From the NCBI RefSeq assembly GCF_905372745.1, contig NZ_CAJPQR010000012.1, positions 1-60,185 of the forward strand: a DNA stretch of 60,185 nucleotides, in the 5' to 3' direction. Position 1 is the stretch's first letter; every line of letters begins with the position of its first letter. Positions 34,164 through 43,482 of this stretch are shown here, in pieces. A program made the translations under genes and the position numbers. The notes under the pieces are model-generated. The model worked only from the letters and a program-made list of their open reading frames with translations. It did not search any database and was not told the DNA's origin. This DNA comes from an uncultured Campylobacter sp. (lineage in GTDB: Bacteria; Campylobacterota; Campylobacteria; Campylobacterales; Campylobacteraceae).

Positions 34164-36101
34164 TTGAAAAATTTGATAGAACTTAAAAATTTAAGCAAGA
34201 AATTTAAACTCGGCGATAACGTATTTGACGCGCTAAAAGACGTAAATTTGAGCATAAAAAAGGGCGAGTTTATCGCTATCATCGGGCAGAGCGGATCGGG
34301 TAAATCCACGCTCATGAACATCCTTGGCTGCCTGGATAATCCAAGCGGCGGGCAGTATCTGCTAGAAGAGCGCGACATATCTAAATTTGAAGGCGACGAG
34401 CTAGCGCGTTTGCGCAGAGAAAAATTCGGTTTTATATTTCAGCGCTATAACCTGCTATCTACGTTAACCACGCTGCAAAACGTAGCGCTACCTAGCGTAT
34501 ATGCCGGCGTTTCTAAAAAAGATCGCGATAAAAAGGCGAGCGAAATTTTAGACGGGCTCGGCCTTGGCGAAAAGCTGCAAAATCTGCCTAGTAAACTTAG
34601 CGGCGGACAGCAGCAGCGAGTCTCGATCGCTAGAGCGCTCATAAACGGCGGCGAGATCATCCTAGCAGACGAGCCTACGGGCGCGCTAGATAGTAAAAGC
34701 GGCCTCATGGTGATGGAAATTTTAACGAATTTGCACAAGCAAGGCCACACAATCATCATCGTCACGCACGACCCAAATATCGCCGCATACGCAAACCGCG
34801 TCATCGAGATAAAAGACGGTAAAATTTTGAGCGATACGGTAAAAAACGAGGAAATTTTTGCCTCCGAAAAACCTAGCTCAAAGCGTAAAAATATCTTTAG
34901 CTTTTACAAAGATCAGTTTATCGAGAGCTTTAAAATGTCGATAAACGCGATACTTAGCCACAAGCTACGCTCGGTGCTAACGATGCTTGGCATCATCATC
35001 GGCATCACCTCGGTTATCTGCGTCGTGGCGCTAGGGCAGGGCTCGCAGGAGCAGATACTCTCCGATATCCGCGGTATCGGAACTAATACGATCGATATCC
35101 TAAACGGCAAAGGTTTTGGCGATATGCGCTCGGAGCGGGTGAGAAATTTGACCGTTAGCGACGCAACTATGCTATCTAAGCAAGGCTATCTAGATAGCGT
35201 CACGCCAAACGCCTCTGCTAGTGGTACGCTCACCTATGGCAATAAATCAGCCTCGGCTACGATTAAAGGCGGTAGCGAGGAGAGCCTAAACGTCATGGGC
35301 TACAAGGTAGAGGCCGGGCGGGTATTTACCGCCCAAGAGGTCGCAGAGTCGGCATCCGTGATCGTGATAGATCAGCCCACTCGGGAGCAGTTTTTTAAAA
35401 ACGAGGATCCGCTGGGTAAAACGGTGCTTTTTAATAAGCGCCCCTTTAAAATCATCGGCGTAGTAGCCAAAAACGACAATATGTTCGCAGACTCCAGCAC
35501 CCTGCGCACGTTTTCTACATATACCGCTGTCATAAACAAACTAACCGGCGATAGGCACCTATCGTCCATCACGGTTAAGGTAAAAGATAACGTAAACGCG
35601 CAGATAGCAGAGCAGAGTTTAACTGAAATTTTAACCGCCAAGCACGGTAAAAAGGACTTTTTCACCAGAAACTCCGATACGATCAAAAAAACGATCGAGG
35701 AGACTACTAGAACCATGACTCTGCTGATCTCTTGTATCGCCTTTATCTCGCTGCTAGTGGGCGGTATCGGAGTGATGAACATCATGCTAGTTTCCGTAAC
35801 CGAGCGCACCAAGGAAATCGGCATCAGGATGGCGATCGGCGCGCGTCAGGGAAATATCCTCGAGCAGTTTTTGATCGAGGCGGTGCTGCTGTGTCTCATC
35901 GGTGGACTAATCGGCGTCGGAACGGCCTTTGGCATCGGCTATCTAGCAGAAAATTTCGCGCCCGGCGTAAAGATGATATTTTCGCAGACCTCTATCGTGG
36001 TCGCGCTCGTCGTTTCTAGCGCGATAGGCGTGATATTTGGCTACATGCCTGCTCGCAGCGCCTCGAAGCTAAATCCGATCGACGCTCTAACAAGGGAATA
36101 A
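34164..36101 (+). CDS. macB: MacB-type ABC exporter (ATPase fused to permease)
   Basis: A 645-residue protein. The N-terminal ATPase (about 1-225) has Walker A GQSGSGKS, signature LSGGQQQRVSIARAL, Walker B ILADEPTGALD and the switch His (IVTHD). A single helix (about 270-290, VLTMLGIIIGITSVICVVALG) follows, then a large periplasmic MacB_PCD domain and three C-terminal helices with the FtsX region (VGGIGVMNIMLVSVTERTKEIGIRMAIGA). It functions as a mechanotransducing pump of peptides or drugs from the periplasm. Start is TTG at 34164 with TAAGG upstream. Confidence 0.93.
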   Translation: MKNLIELKNLSKKFKLGDNVFDALKDVNLSIKKGEFIAIIGQSGSGKSTLMNILGCLDNPSGGQYLLEERDISKFEGDELARLRREKFGFIFQRYNLLSTLTTLQNVALPSVYAGVSKKDRDKKASEILDGLGLGEKLQNLPSKLSGGQQQRVSIARALINGGEIILADEPTGALDSKSGLMVMEILTNLHKQGHTIIIVTHDPNIAAYANRVIEIKDGKILSDTVKNEEIFASEKPSSKRKNIFSFYKDQFIESFKMSINAILSHKLRSVLTMLGIIIGITSVICVVALGQGSQEQILSDIRGIGTNTIDILNGKGFGDMRSERVRNLTVSDATMLSKQGYLDSVTPNASASGTLTYGNKSASATIKGGSEESLNVMGYKVEAGRVFTAQEVAESASVIVIDQPTREQFFKNEDPLGKTVLFNKRPFKIIGVVAKNDNMFADSSTLRTFSTYTAVINKLTGDRHLSSITVKVKDNVNAQIAEQSLTEILTAKHGKKDFFTRNSDTIKKTIEETTRTMTLLISCIAFISLLVGGIGVMNIMLVSVTERTKEIGIRMAIGARQGNILEQFLIEAVLLCLIGGLIGVGTAFGIGYLAENFAPGVKMIFSQTSIVVALVVSSAIGVIFGYMPARSASKLNPIDALTRE

Positions 36102-36102
36102 A

Positions 36103-37446
36103 ATGAAAAAAATCTCCATAATCCTAGCCGCCTTTTTGCTCGGCGGCTGCGCGGTAACGCAGATAAACGAAAACTACGAGCAAATTTTGCTAAAAGAGGA
36201 CGCAAGCGCCGATATAAAAATAAACCGCGAGTGGTGGACGGGCTACGGCGAAGCGCGCCTAAACGAGCTAATCGAGCTAGCGCTAAAAAATAATATAGAT
36301 CTGGCAAAATCAGCCATCGCCGTAAATAAAGCATTAGCTCAAGCAGGCGTCTTGCAGGCTGATCTCGTGCCTAGCTTTAACGCAAATTTGGGCGCAGAAA
36401 CGGGTAAAAATATAAAAACGGGCGGCAACTGGAGCGAGAGCTACAAAAGCGGCATCTCGCTAAGCTACGAGATCGATCTGTGGCGCAAGCTCGCAAACTC
36501 CGCAGACGCCGCCATGTGGGAGGCAAACGCGACTAAATACGACCTGCAGGCCGCCAGACTCGCGCTTATTAACTCCGTCGCGGACGCGTATTTTGAAGCG
36601 AAGTATCAAAAAGAGAGCATAAATCTATACGAAAAGACACTAAAAAATTACGAAGAGTTAGAAGCCATCATAAAGGCTAAATTTAAGCTTGGCAAAGAAG
36701 AAGAGCTAAGCCTAAAACAGGTCAAAAGCTCGGTAATCTCGGCTAAAAATAGAATTTTAAACGCTGGCAAGAGCCTTGACGCGGCGGAAAAAACGCTAAG
36801 AAATCTGCTAAACGTTAGACCCGAGTTTGAGTTAAATTTGAGCGGAAATTTGAGCGATATCTCGCCGCAGGGCGTAAATTTAAACGTGCCTCTTTACGCT
36901 ATCGGCGCGCGTCCCGACTTGCAAGCCGCGATCTCGCGTATAAAAGAGGCGCTTTTGGGGGTCAAGGTTAGCCAAAAGAACTTCTATCCAAGCATCACGG
37001 TAGGCGCAGGGCTTAGCGGTAGCGGCGATAGTGCTAGCGAGGGGCTTAAGCTAAATTTCTTAAGCGGAAATATCGCGATAAATTTGCCGTTTTTAAACTA
37101 CTCTAAGCTTAAATCAAAGTTAAAAATCTCCGAGCTTGAGTTTGAGACGATGAAGCTAAACTACGCGCAGACGCTAACGACCGCGCTAAACGAGATCGAC
37201 GCCGGCTACAAAAACCTGCAAAAAGACGAGGCGGTTTTGCAAAATTTAAACGAAAATTTGCGAAATATAAGCTCTATCAGCGACATATATAAGCTCAAAT
37301 ACGACTACGGTAAAACGGAGTTAAAAAACTATCTGGAGGCCCAAAATTCGCTGCTTGAAGGTAGGATCAGCCTGATCGCTCAAAAATATAAAATTTTACA
37401 AGACGAAATCGGTATCTATAAAGCGGCAGCTGGAAAAGCGGAGTAA
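36103..37446 (+). CDS. Outer membrane efflux lipoprotein (NodT/TolC family)
   Basis: A 447-residue protein with lipobox LLGGC at about residue 16, so it is acylated. Two TolC-type repeats each carry long helices; the first has EWWTGYGEARLNELIELALKNN and the second starts near 230 with PLYAIGARPDLQAAISRIKEALLG, typical of NodT-family factors. It would provide the outer membrane channel for MacAB. The ATG follows the macB TAA by one base. A 13-bp terminator lies downstream. Confidence 0.9.
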   Translation: MKKISIILAAFLLGGCAVTQINENYEQILLKEDASADIKINREWWTGYGEARLNELIELALKNNIDLAKSAIAVNKALAQAGVLQADLVPSFNANLGAETGKNIKTGGNWSESYKSGISLSYEIDLWRKLANSADAAMWEANATKYDLQAARLALINSVADAYFEAKYQKESINLYEKTLKNYEELEAIIKAKFKLGKEEELSLKQVKSSVISAKNRILNAGKSLDAAEKTLRNLLNVRPEFELNLSGNLSDISPQGVNLNVPLYAIGARPDLQAAISRIKEALLGVKVSQKNFYPSITVGAGLSGSGDSASEGLKLNFLSGNIAINLPFLNYSKLKSKLKISELEFETMKLNYAQTLTTALNEIDAGYKNLQKDEAVLQNLNENLRNISSISDIYKLKYDYGKTELKNYLEAQNSLLEGRISLIAQKYKILQDEIGIYKAAAGKAE

Positions 37447-37506
37447 ATTTAACTATGCCGCGCGCCTGATTTGCGGTTTTTTTGGGGTGCGCTAAATTTG
37501 CGGCAA

Positions 37507-37542
37507 ATTTGACGGCTAGTTAAATTTAGCTAGCCGTCAAAT
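37507..37542. terminator. Bidirectional terminator between efflux operon and corA-like gene
   Basis: ATTTGACGGCTAG (37507-37519) and CTAGCCGTCAAAT (37530-37542) form a perfect 13-bp stem with a 10-base loop, between converging genes. Confidence 0.75.
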
Positions 37543-37553
37543 GACCTTGCAAA

Positions 37554-38246
37554 TTACTCGCGCCGTTTGCCTAGGAAATAAAACAGCCCCGCCAGCGTCG
37601 CAAAAAGAGCAAGCATAGATCCGGCGACGATAGCTGTGCCGTTTTGAAAGCCGTTTAAAAACATCCCGTTCGTATTCATCCCAAAAAATCCAGTGATCAA
37701 ATTTAGCGGCAAAAATAGCGCCGAAAGCAGCGTGAGGATGTAGATGTTTCGGTTTATTTTGTCGTTTTTTAGGCTCTGTATATGCGCGTATATATCGTCT
37801 ATCCTAGCGGCGTTTTCGCAGGCTGCGTTTTTTAGAACGCCGGCTTCGTAGACGTAGTTTTTGAGCTGTTTTTTAAGCTCGGGCCTTTCGTTTTGACAGA
37901 TGGCCAGAGCCTCGTAAAAGTGCGAAATTTTATTTTGAAATTTGCGTATTTCGTACTTTAAGACCGCGTGCTTTTTGATAAATTTAGTAAAATCCCTCTT
38001 GCCCGCGTAAATTTTCTCGTAGCTTTCAAGCTGGGCGGAGTGCTCGGAGATCTTGGCGCGAAACTCGCTCGTCATCTTTTTTACGACGCGGATAAACTCC
38101 TCCGCGCCGCTCTCGCTGCCGTCCTGGGCGTAAATTTTGTCGTCTTTAAAGATAAATTTATAGTTTTGTTCGCTACCGTCCGTGACGAGATAGACGTACT
38201 CGCACTCATCGGCGTAAAAGTAGCCCGAGATATCGCGCTCGCTCAC
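37554..38246 (-). CDS. CorA-like divalent cation transporter
   Basis: A 230-residue protein: soluble helical N-terminal domain (about 1-165, with heptad-rich KHAVLKYEIRKFQNKISHFYEAL) and two C-terminal helices. The first helix ends in the selectivity signature GFFGMNTNG. CorA channels carry Mg2+, Co2+ or Ni2+ as pentamers. It is shorter than canonical CorA (~316), with a reduced N-terminal domain, so it is a CorA-superfamily member rather than proven Mg transporter. It is followed upstream by tgt on the same strand with nine bases between. Confidence 0.85.
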   Translation of the reverse strand: MSERDISGYFYADECEYVYLVTDGSEQNYKFIFKDDKIYAQDGSESGAEEFIRVVKKMTSEFRAKISEHSAQLESYEKIYAGKRDFTKFIKKHAVLKYEIRKFQNKISHFYEALAICQNERPELKKQLKNYVYEAGVLKNAACENAARIDDIYAHIQSLKNDKINRNIYILTLLSALFLPLNLITGFFGMNTNGMFLNGFQNGTAIVAGSMLALFATLAGLFYFLGKRRE

Positions 38247-38255
38247 CGTTTTGCC

Positions 38256-39392
38256 TTATATGCTCGGCGCGTCTTTACCGCGTTTGGCGTAGAAATTTCG
38301 CCTAAATTTTTCAAATTCGCCCGCCGTTATCGCTTCTCTCATCTGTCGCATTAAATTTAGATAATAGTGCAAGTTATGCAAGCTCGCTAGTCGGAAAAAC
38401 GTCAGCTCGCCCGCTCGGTATAGGTGGCTAAGATAGGCGCGAGAGTAGTTGCGGCATGCGTAGCAGTCGCACTGGGGATCTATCGGAGCGCGGTCGGTTG
38501 CAAATTTTGCGGATTTTATGTTTACCTTGCCGAAACTCGTAAATAGCGTGCCGTTGCGCGCGTTTCGCGTCGGCATCACGCAGTCAAACATATCCACGCC
38601 GCGAGCCACGTTTTCTACGAGGTCTTCGGGGGTGCCTACACCCATGAGATAGCGCGGACGCGCCGCGTCGATGTAGGGCATCACGGCCTGCACGGTATCG
38701 TACATTTCTTGGTTGCTTTCGCCTACGCTAAGCCCCCCGATGGCAAGCCCGTCAAAGGGCATCTCGCATAGAGCCTCGGCGCAAAATTTACGCGCCGCCT
38801 CGTCCGTGCCGCCTTGGATTATGCCGAATATATTTTGCGAGAGCCCTTCGCCGTTATTTTGCTTAAATTTATGATAATCTATCGCCTCTCGCGCCCATTT
38901 TATCGTGCGTTTTATGCTTAGCTCCACGCGCTTTTTTTCGGCGGGAAGTGCTACTAGATCATCTAGGATCATCATGATGTCGGAGTTTAGGTCGTACTGG
39001 GTATCTAGCACCGAGCGCGGCGTAAAATAGTGCGCGCTGCCGTCGATGTGGCTTTTAAATTTGATGCCGTTTTCGTCCGGTTTTGAGATTTTGCTTAGCG
39101 AAAAGGCCTGAAAACCGCCGCTATCGGTTAAAAACGAGCGGTTAAATTTAGTAAAGCCGTGTAGGCCGCCGAGCTCTTTTACGACCTTGCTGCTAGGACG
39201 CAAGTAGAGGTGATAGGTGTTGCCTAGGATGATTTGGGCATCTAAAATCTGCATCATATCCACCGCGTCTAGGCTTTTAACTGCGCCTACGGTACCCACA
39301 GGCATAAACACGGGCGTTTTGATCGTCGAGTGAGCGGTCGTTAGCGTGCCCGCGCGCGCCGCACCGTCCGTTTTATCTATACTAAAAGTCAT
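38256..39392 (-). CDS. tgt: tRNA-guanine transglycosylase (queuosine)
   Basis: A 378-residue enzyme exchanging G34 of GUN anticodon tRNAs for preQ1. It has SFLTDSGGFQAFSL (substrate pocket), GIIQGGTDEAARK, GGLSVGES, the catalytic-region FDCVMPTRNARNGTLFT, and the zinc site CDCYACRNYSRAYLSHL with the later His. Length is standard. Only 35 bases separate its ATG from the divergent COG3400 gene, whose -10 sits inside that gap. Confidence 0.96.
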   Translation of the reverse strand: MTFSIDKTDGAARAGTLTTAHSTIKTPVFMPVGTVGAVKSLDAVDMMQILDAQIILGNTYHLYLRPSSKVVKELGGLHGFTKFNRSFLTDSGGFQAFSLSKISKPDENGIKFKSHIDGSAHYFTPRSVLDTQYDLNSDIMMILDDLVALPAEKKRVELSIKRTIKWAREAIDYHKFKQNNGEGLSQNIFGIIQGGTDEAARKFCAEALCEMPFDGLAIGGLSVGESNQEMYDTVQAVMPYIDAARPRYLMGVGTPEDLVENVARGVDMFDCVMPTRNARNGTLFTSFGKVNIKSAKFATDRAPIDPQCDCYACRNYSRAYLSHLYRAGELTFFRLASLHNLHYYLNLMRQMREAITAGEFEKFRRNFYAKRGKDAPSI

Positions 39393-39397
39393 TTTGA

Positions 39398-39403
39398 TAT
39401 AAT
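39398..39403 (+). promoter_or_regulatory. -10 of the COG3400-aroB-mscS operon
   Basis: TATAAT in TTTTGATATAATAGC, 25 bases before the ATG at 39428, within the 35-base divergent gap with tgt. Confidence 0.6.
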
Positions 39404-39427
39404 AGCCCCTTTAAATTTGGAGTTTTA

Positions 39428-40831
39428 ATGAAAAATATCTTGATAGTTGCGGACGGCATTGTAGCTAAATATTTCTTAGAAAGACTATTCGTAGCGCGAA
39501 ATAACGCTCATCACTACACGGTTATTGCTATGGACGAAGAGATTTTGGGAGGGGAAAATTTAGAAAATTTTACCTTTTACCGCTTTGATCCGACGAGTTT
39601 TGATCGTCTTAAGCAGGTAGTTAGCGGCTATTTTAGCCAGTTTATGATAATGCTAAAAGACGGCTTTGAGACGGTTAGCGTCTATAACAATCTGCGTCAA
39701 ATCAGCAAAAAAACGGAAATTTTAATGCTTGATCTTTGGGGGCTAGGCGGGTTAGAGGACGACTCGCATCTAACGGTTTTAGACGGGCGAGGCATCGTGA
39801 CGGCTAGGCTCATGGATTATCTGCCAGATATCCCCGTAGTAGCCGATAACGTGGGGCTTGGACAAGGCGAAATAATGGAAGTAAAAGTACCCGTAGGAAG
39901 CTCGTTTATGTACCGTCATATCAGCTCCATAACGCAGAAAAAATGGCGCATCGCGATGGTTTATCGCGGCTCAAATTTCATGATCGCAAAGCCAAATTTA
40001 ATGATCCTGCCAAACGACGTTTTGCTGATAGTGGGCGAGCCTAGCGTGCTTTTAAGCGTATTTAGAAGCGTGAAAAAAGAAACGGGGCAGTTTCCAAGCC
40101 CTTTTGGACATAACACTTATCTGTTTTTAGATATGCGCGCCATGGGAGAAGAGGCTTGTTTACGGCTGCTAGAACAGAGCCTAAAACTGCACGAAAAGCT
40201 AAATAGCAAACGCCTCTACGTCAAGGTCGTAAATCCGACGTTAAATTTAGCCTACGAGAAACTAAAATCGGTCGGAGACGAGAGGGTTGCGGTAACGTTT
40301 GATTTTTTCGGTCGCGGCGTAGAACAGATAAAAGACGACGTATTTAAAAACGACGTCGGGTTAATAGTAACCGATAATAAATTTTTCTCGGCCCACAAAA
40401 GGATGCTATTTGAGCTTAAAAGGCCGGTAACTACTATAGGCCGAGGCGACGCGGACGAGATAAAAAAAGGCGTGATACTAAGTAGCGGTTTTGGCGACGA
40501 GATAGAAAACCAATCAGCCGTCATCATGGACTGCTGCGCGCAGCTAGATACGCAAATCTCGCTATATCATTTCGGCGCTCTTAGCGGCGGCGAGGGTGCG
40601 GAGGAGCATTTTGATAGCCTTTCTAAAATTTTCGGACGTAAGGTCGAGATAGTCGAGGATAGAAATATAAATCCTATTTTAAAGCTAAAAAACGAGCAAA
40701 ATTTGATTCAGTTCGTGCCTTTTAGCAAAAAAATAAGCAGACCCGATCCGTTTGCGGCGTTTTCAAACGACATGAACCGCCTATACGCGCGCCTTAGCGA
40801 TAATTATCAAATTTTTATACCGATAAATTAG
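39428..40831 (+). CDS. COG3400 family protein with TrkA-N/TrkA-C-like domains
   Basis: A 467-residue cytosolic protein. The N-terminus (MKNILIVADGIVAKYFLERL) looks like a Rossmann-type TrkA-N domain. Around 150-210 a TrkA-C-like segment (GQGEIMEVKVPVGSSFMYRHIS, PNDVLLIVGEPSVL) follows. A C-terminal Rossmann-like part completes it. The protein resembles the epsilonproteobacterial COG3400 family (C. jejuni Cj1009c from memory), thought to relate to potassium transport regulation but not characterised as far as I know. It heads the aroB-mscS-mtaB-FtsH-like run; a link with the mechanosensitive channel would fit osmotic homeostasis, but that is inference. Confidence 0.82.
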   Translation: MKNILIVADGIVAKYFLERLFVARNNAHHYTVIAMDEEILGGENLENFTFYRFDPTSFDRLKQVVSGYFSQFMIMLKDGFETVSVYNNLRQISKKTEILMLDLWGLGGLEDDSHLTVLDGRGIVTARLMDYLPDIPVVADNVGLGQGEIMEVKVPVGSSFMYRHISSITQKKWRIAMVYRGSNFMIAKPNLMILPNDVLLIVGEPSVLLSVFRSVKKETGQFPSPFGHNTYLFLDMRAMGEEACLRLLEQSLKLHEKLNSKRLYVKVVNPTLNLAYEKLKSVGDERVAVTFDFFGRGVEQIKDDVFKNDVGLIVTDNKFFSAHKRMLFELKRPVTTIGRGDADEIKKGVILSSGFGDEIENQSAVIMDCCAQLDTQISLYHFGALSGGEGAEEHFDSLSKIFGRKVEIVEDRNINPILKLKNEQNLIQFVPFSKKISRPDPFAAFSNDMNRLYARLSDNYQIFIPIN

Positions 40832-40864
40832 GCTATTTTGGATAAAATAAAAGCGGAGAATACG

Positions 40865-41902
40865 ATGAAAATAGATATAAAATTTGACGGTAAGCCGGGC
40901 TACGGCGTTTATATAAACGAGCTAAAAGAGCTTAAATTTGACGCTAAAGTCGCAATCGTGACCAACGCAAAGGTAGGCGGGCTTTATCTGCAAAATTTAC
41001 TCTCACGCATAGATTGTCCGCAAAAATTCGTTATCAGCGTCCCAGACGGCGAAGAGTATAAAAATATGCAAACTATCGAGGCGATCTTGGAGCAGCTTTT
41101 TGTTAGCCGCCTTGACCGTAGCAGCGTGATCATCGCACTTGGCGGCGGAGTGGTGAGCGATATGGCGGGCTTTGCAGCGAGCGTTTTTGAGCGCGGGATC
41201 AAATTTATAAACATCCCGACTACTCTGCTAGCGCAAGTGGATGCTAGCGTGGGCGGAAAAACGGGCGTAAATAACAAATTCGGCAAAAATCTAATCGGCT
41301 CGTTTTATCAACCTAGCGCCGTTTACTGCGAAACGGGATTTTTAAAAACGCTTGAAAAGCGCGAATTTGCAGCAGGCCTTGCGGAAGCCGTAAAGATGGC
41401 CGTAACCTTTGACGAAAAGCTATTTTCGTGGATGGAGAGCGCAAATTTGACGGATGAGGCGAATTTGCAAAATTTAATCTACCGCTGCGTGCAGATAAAG
41501 GCCGCCGCCGTAGAGGCCGACGAGCGCGAAAAAGGCGTACGAGCGGTGCTAAACTACGGACACACCTTCGCTCACGTGATAGAAAACGAAACGAACTACA
41601 AAAAATATCTACACGGCGAAGCGGTGGCGATCGGTATGAATATGGCTAACGCGCTAGCGGTGAAGCTTGGCCTCATGAGCGAGGAGCAAAAGGCGCGCGC
41701 GGCGGAGCTTTTAGTTAAATTCGGCCTGCCGATAAGCTACAAGGTGCCAAACGCAAGCGGCTTTTACGAGGCGTTTTTCCTTGATAAAAAGGCGGAAAAC
41801 TCGGCGATCAAATTTATCCTGCCGCGAGGTATCGGCGCATATGAGATACGAAAAGACGTGCCGCGCGAGCTTGTAATGGACGTTTTAAGAGAGTTTGAAT
41901 GA
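40865..41902 (+). CDS. aroB: 3-dehydroquinate synthase
   Basis: A 345-residue NAD- and metal-dependent enzyme converting DAHP to 3-dehydroquinate in the shikimate pathway. It has ALGGGVVSDMAGFAAS (NAD binding), PTTLLAQVDASVGGKTGVN, the Glu metal ligand in AAGLAEAVKMAV, and the metal His residues in LNYGHTFAHVIE and LHGEAVAIGM. ATG at 40865 is preferred (CGGAGAA upstream); a TTG 27 bases earlier gives a non-homologous tail. The gene overlaps mscS by four bases. Confidence 0.95.
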   Translation: MKIDIKFDGKPGYGVYINELKELKFDAKVAIVTNAKVGGLYLQNLLSRIDCPQKFVISVPDGEEYKNMQTIEAILEQLFVSRLDRSSVIIALGGGVVSDMAGFAASVFERGIKFINIPTTLLAQVDASVGGKTGVNNKFGKNLIGSFYQPSAVYCETGFLKTLEKREFAAGLAEAVKMAVTFDEKLFSWMESANLTDEANLQNLIYRCVQIKAAAVEADEREKGVRAVLNYGHTFAHVIENETNYKKYLHGEAVAIGMNMANALAVKLGLMSEEQKARAAELLVKFGLPISYKVPNASGFYEAFFLDKKAENSAIKFILPRGIGAYEIRKDVPRELVMDVLREFE

Positions 41903-43482
41903 AAAAAATTTTATTTGTTTTAATCGCCGTGGCGGCGGTTTGGGCGGTAGACGATATCCCCGATGACTACGGCGCAAAAGACGCTCAACTAGCCGAACTA
42001 AAAAGCTCGCTAGATACTATAGAGTCCAAGCTATCCGATAACGTTTGGGCTACTCGCTACTCAAACTATAACACGTTTCAAAAGCTAAGCGCGGAGCTAG
42101 AAGAAACGGAGGCCGCGATAAAAAAACAGGCCAAAAATACGGAAAAAGTGCTCGAGCTACAAAAAAAGCAAAGCACGCTAAAAGAGCAGATCGAGCTTTT
42201 AAAAGAGTTTCAAAAAGCTCCGTTTTCTAGCATGATAACGGCTCCCGAGATTGAAATTTTACAAAAGATAACCAATCCCGTCGCGGTAATCCCCGGTTTT
42301 TCATACATCAAACAGCTTAAAAGCGAAAAAGACGAATACAAAAACCGCTTAGAAGGGCTTTCTAAAACCGCGGACGAGCTGGGTAAAAAAGAGCGAATTT
42401 TATCTCAAATCGTAAAGCTAAGCGACGAAGCGCAGTTTTTAGACGAGCTAAACGAGACCAGGCAGGAGCTTGCCGAATTTAACGCGGCGGCCGATATCGC
42501 AAAGACTACTTACGGCGTGTACGAAAAGCGAGTAAACGAGGCGATAAACCGCACGAGCGAGGATATAAAAGCGCAGATGAAAAAGGCGCTTGACATCGTG
42601 ATTTTTATAATCGCCTCGGTCGCGCTTTCGTTTTTGTTTAAATTTATCATTAAAAAAACGATCACGGATAACGAGCGCCTCTACACGGCGAATAAATTTA
42701 TAAATCTCGTAAATATCACGCTAATCGTCGTGATTTTGCTTTTTGCCTATATAGAAAACGTAACCTATCTAGTCACGGTGCTAGGCTTTGCGTCTGCGGG
42801 TATCGCGATAGCGATGAAAGATATGTTTATGAGTATGCTAGGCTGGACGGTCATCGTTTTTGGCGGTAGTTTTCACGTCGGCGACCGCATAAAGGTGCGC
42901 AAAGACGGAGAGGACGTCGTGGGCGACATCATCGATATCTCGCTGCTTAGGATGACTATTTACGAGGACGTTACGATCGTGACCGTAAACTCAAACCGCA
43001 GGGCAGGGCGAATTATATTTGTGCCAAATAACTATATCTTCACCGATCTAATAGCAAACTACTCGCACCACAGTATGAAAACCGTATGGGACGGTATAGA
43101 CGTAGTTTGTAGCTTTGAGTCAAATCATAAAAAAGCCGCTCACATCATCAAAGATATCGCGCGAAAATACTCTAAAGGCTACACGGAAATAGCCAAAAAA
43201 CAAATGAGTAAGCTGCGAAATCAATACAGCATCAAAAATCCAAACGTCGAGCCGCGCGTGTTTACCTTTATCGAGCCTTACGGCGTGAAAATTTCGGTCT
43301 GGTATATGGCAAATACCTTTGCCACGCTATCTTTGCGAAGCACGATAAGCGCGGAGATCATGGAGGCTATCGCTAGCCACGACGACATCGTGATCGCCTA
43401 TCCTACGCAGACTATTTATATGGATAGACGCGTAAAAGCCGGCGAGTCAAAGCCGATAGGCGAAGGCGGCGAGGAAATATGA
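41899..43482 (+). CDS. MscS-family mechanosensitive channel with long N-terminal domain
   Basis: A 527-residue protein: signal peptide (MKKILFVLIAVAAVWA), a coiled-coil-rich periplasmic part (about 20-225), helices at about 232-252, 270-290 and the pore-lining TM3 (VTVLGFASAGIAIAMKDMFMSMLGW), then the MscS beta domain (FHVGDRIKV, VGDIIDISLLRMTI) and C-terminal mixed domain. It opens under membrane tension on hypo-osmotic shock. It is like the larger epsilonproteobacterial MscS proteins. Its start overlaps aroB as ATGA and its stop overlaps mtaB in the same way. Confidence 0.9.
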   Translation: MKKILFVLIAVAAVWAVDDIPDDYGAKDAQLAELKSSLDTIESKLSDNVWATRYSNYNTFQKLSAELEETEAAIKKQAKNTEKVLELQKKQSTLKEQIELLKEFQKAPFSSMITAPEIEILQKITNPVAVIPGFSYIKQLKSEKDEYKNRLEGLSKTADELGKKERILSQIVKLSDEAQFLDELNETRQELAEFNAAADIAKTTYGVYEKRVNEAINRTSEDIKAQMKKALDIVIFIIASVALSFLFKFIIKKTITDNERLYTANKFINLVNITLIVVILLFAYIENVTYLVTVLGFASAGIAIAMKDMFMSMLGWTVIVFGGSFHVGDRIKVRKDGEDVVGDIIDISLLRMTIYEDVTIVTVNSNRRAGRIIFVPNNYIFTDLIANYSHHSMKTVWDGIDVVCSFESNHKKAAHIIKDIARKYSKGYTEIAKKQMSKLRNQYSIKNPNVEPRVFTFIEPYGVKISVWYMANTFATLSLRSTISAEIMEAIASHDDIVIAYPTQTIYMDRRVKAGESKPIGEGGEEI

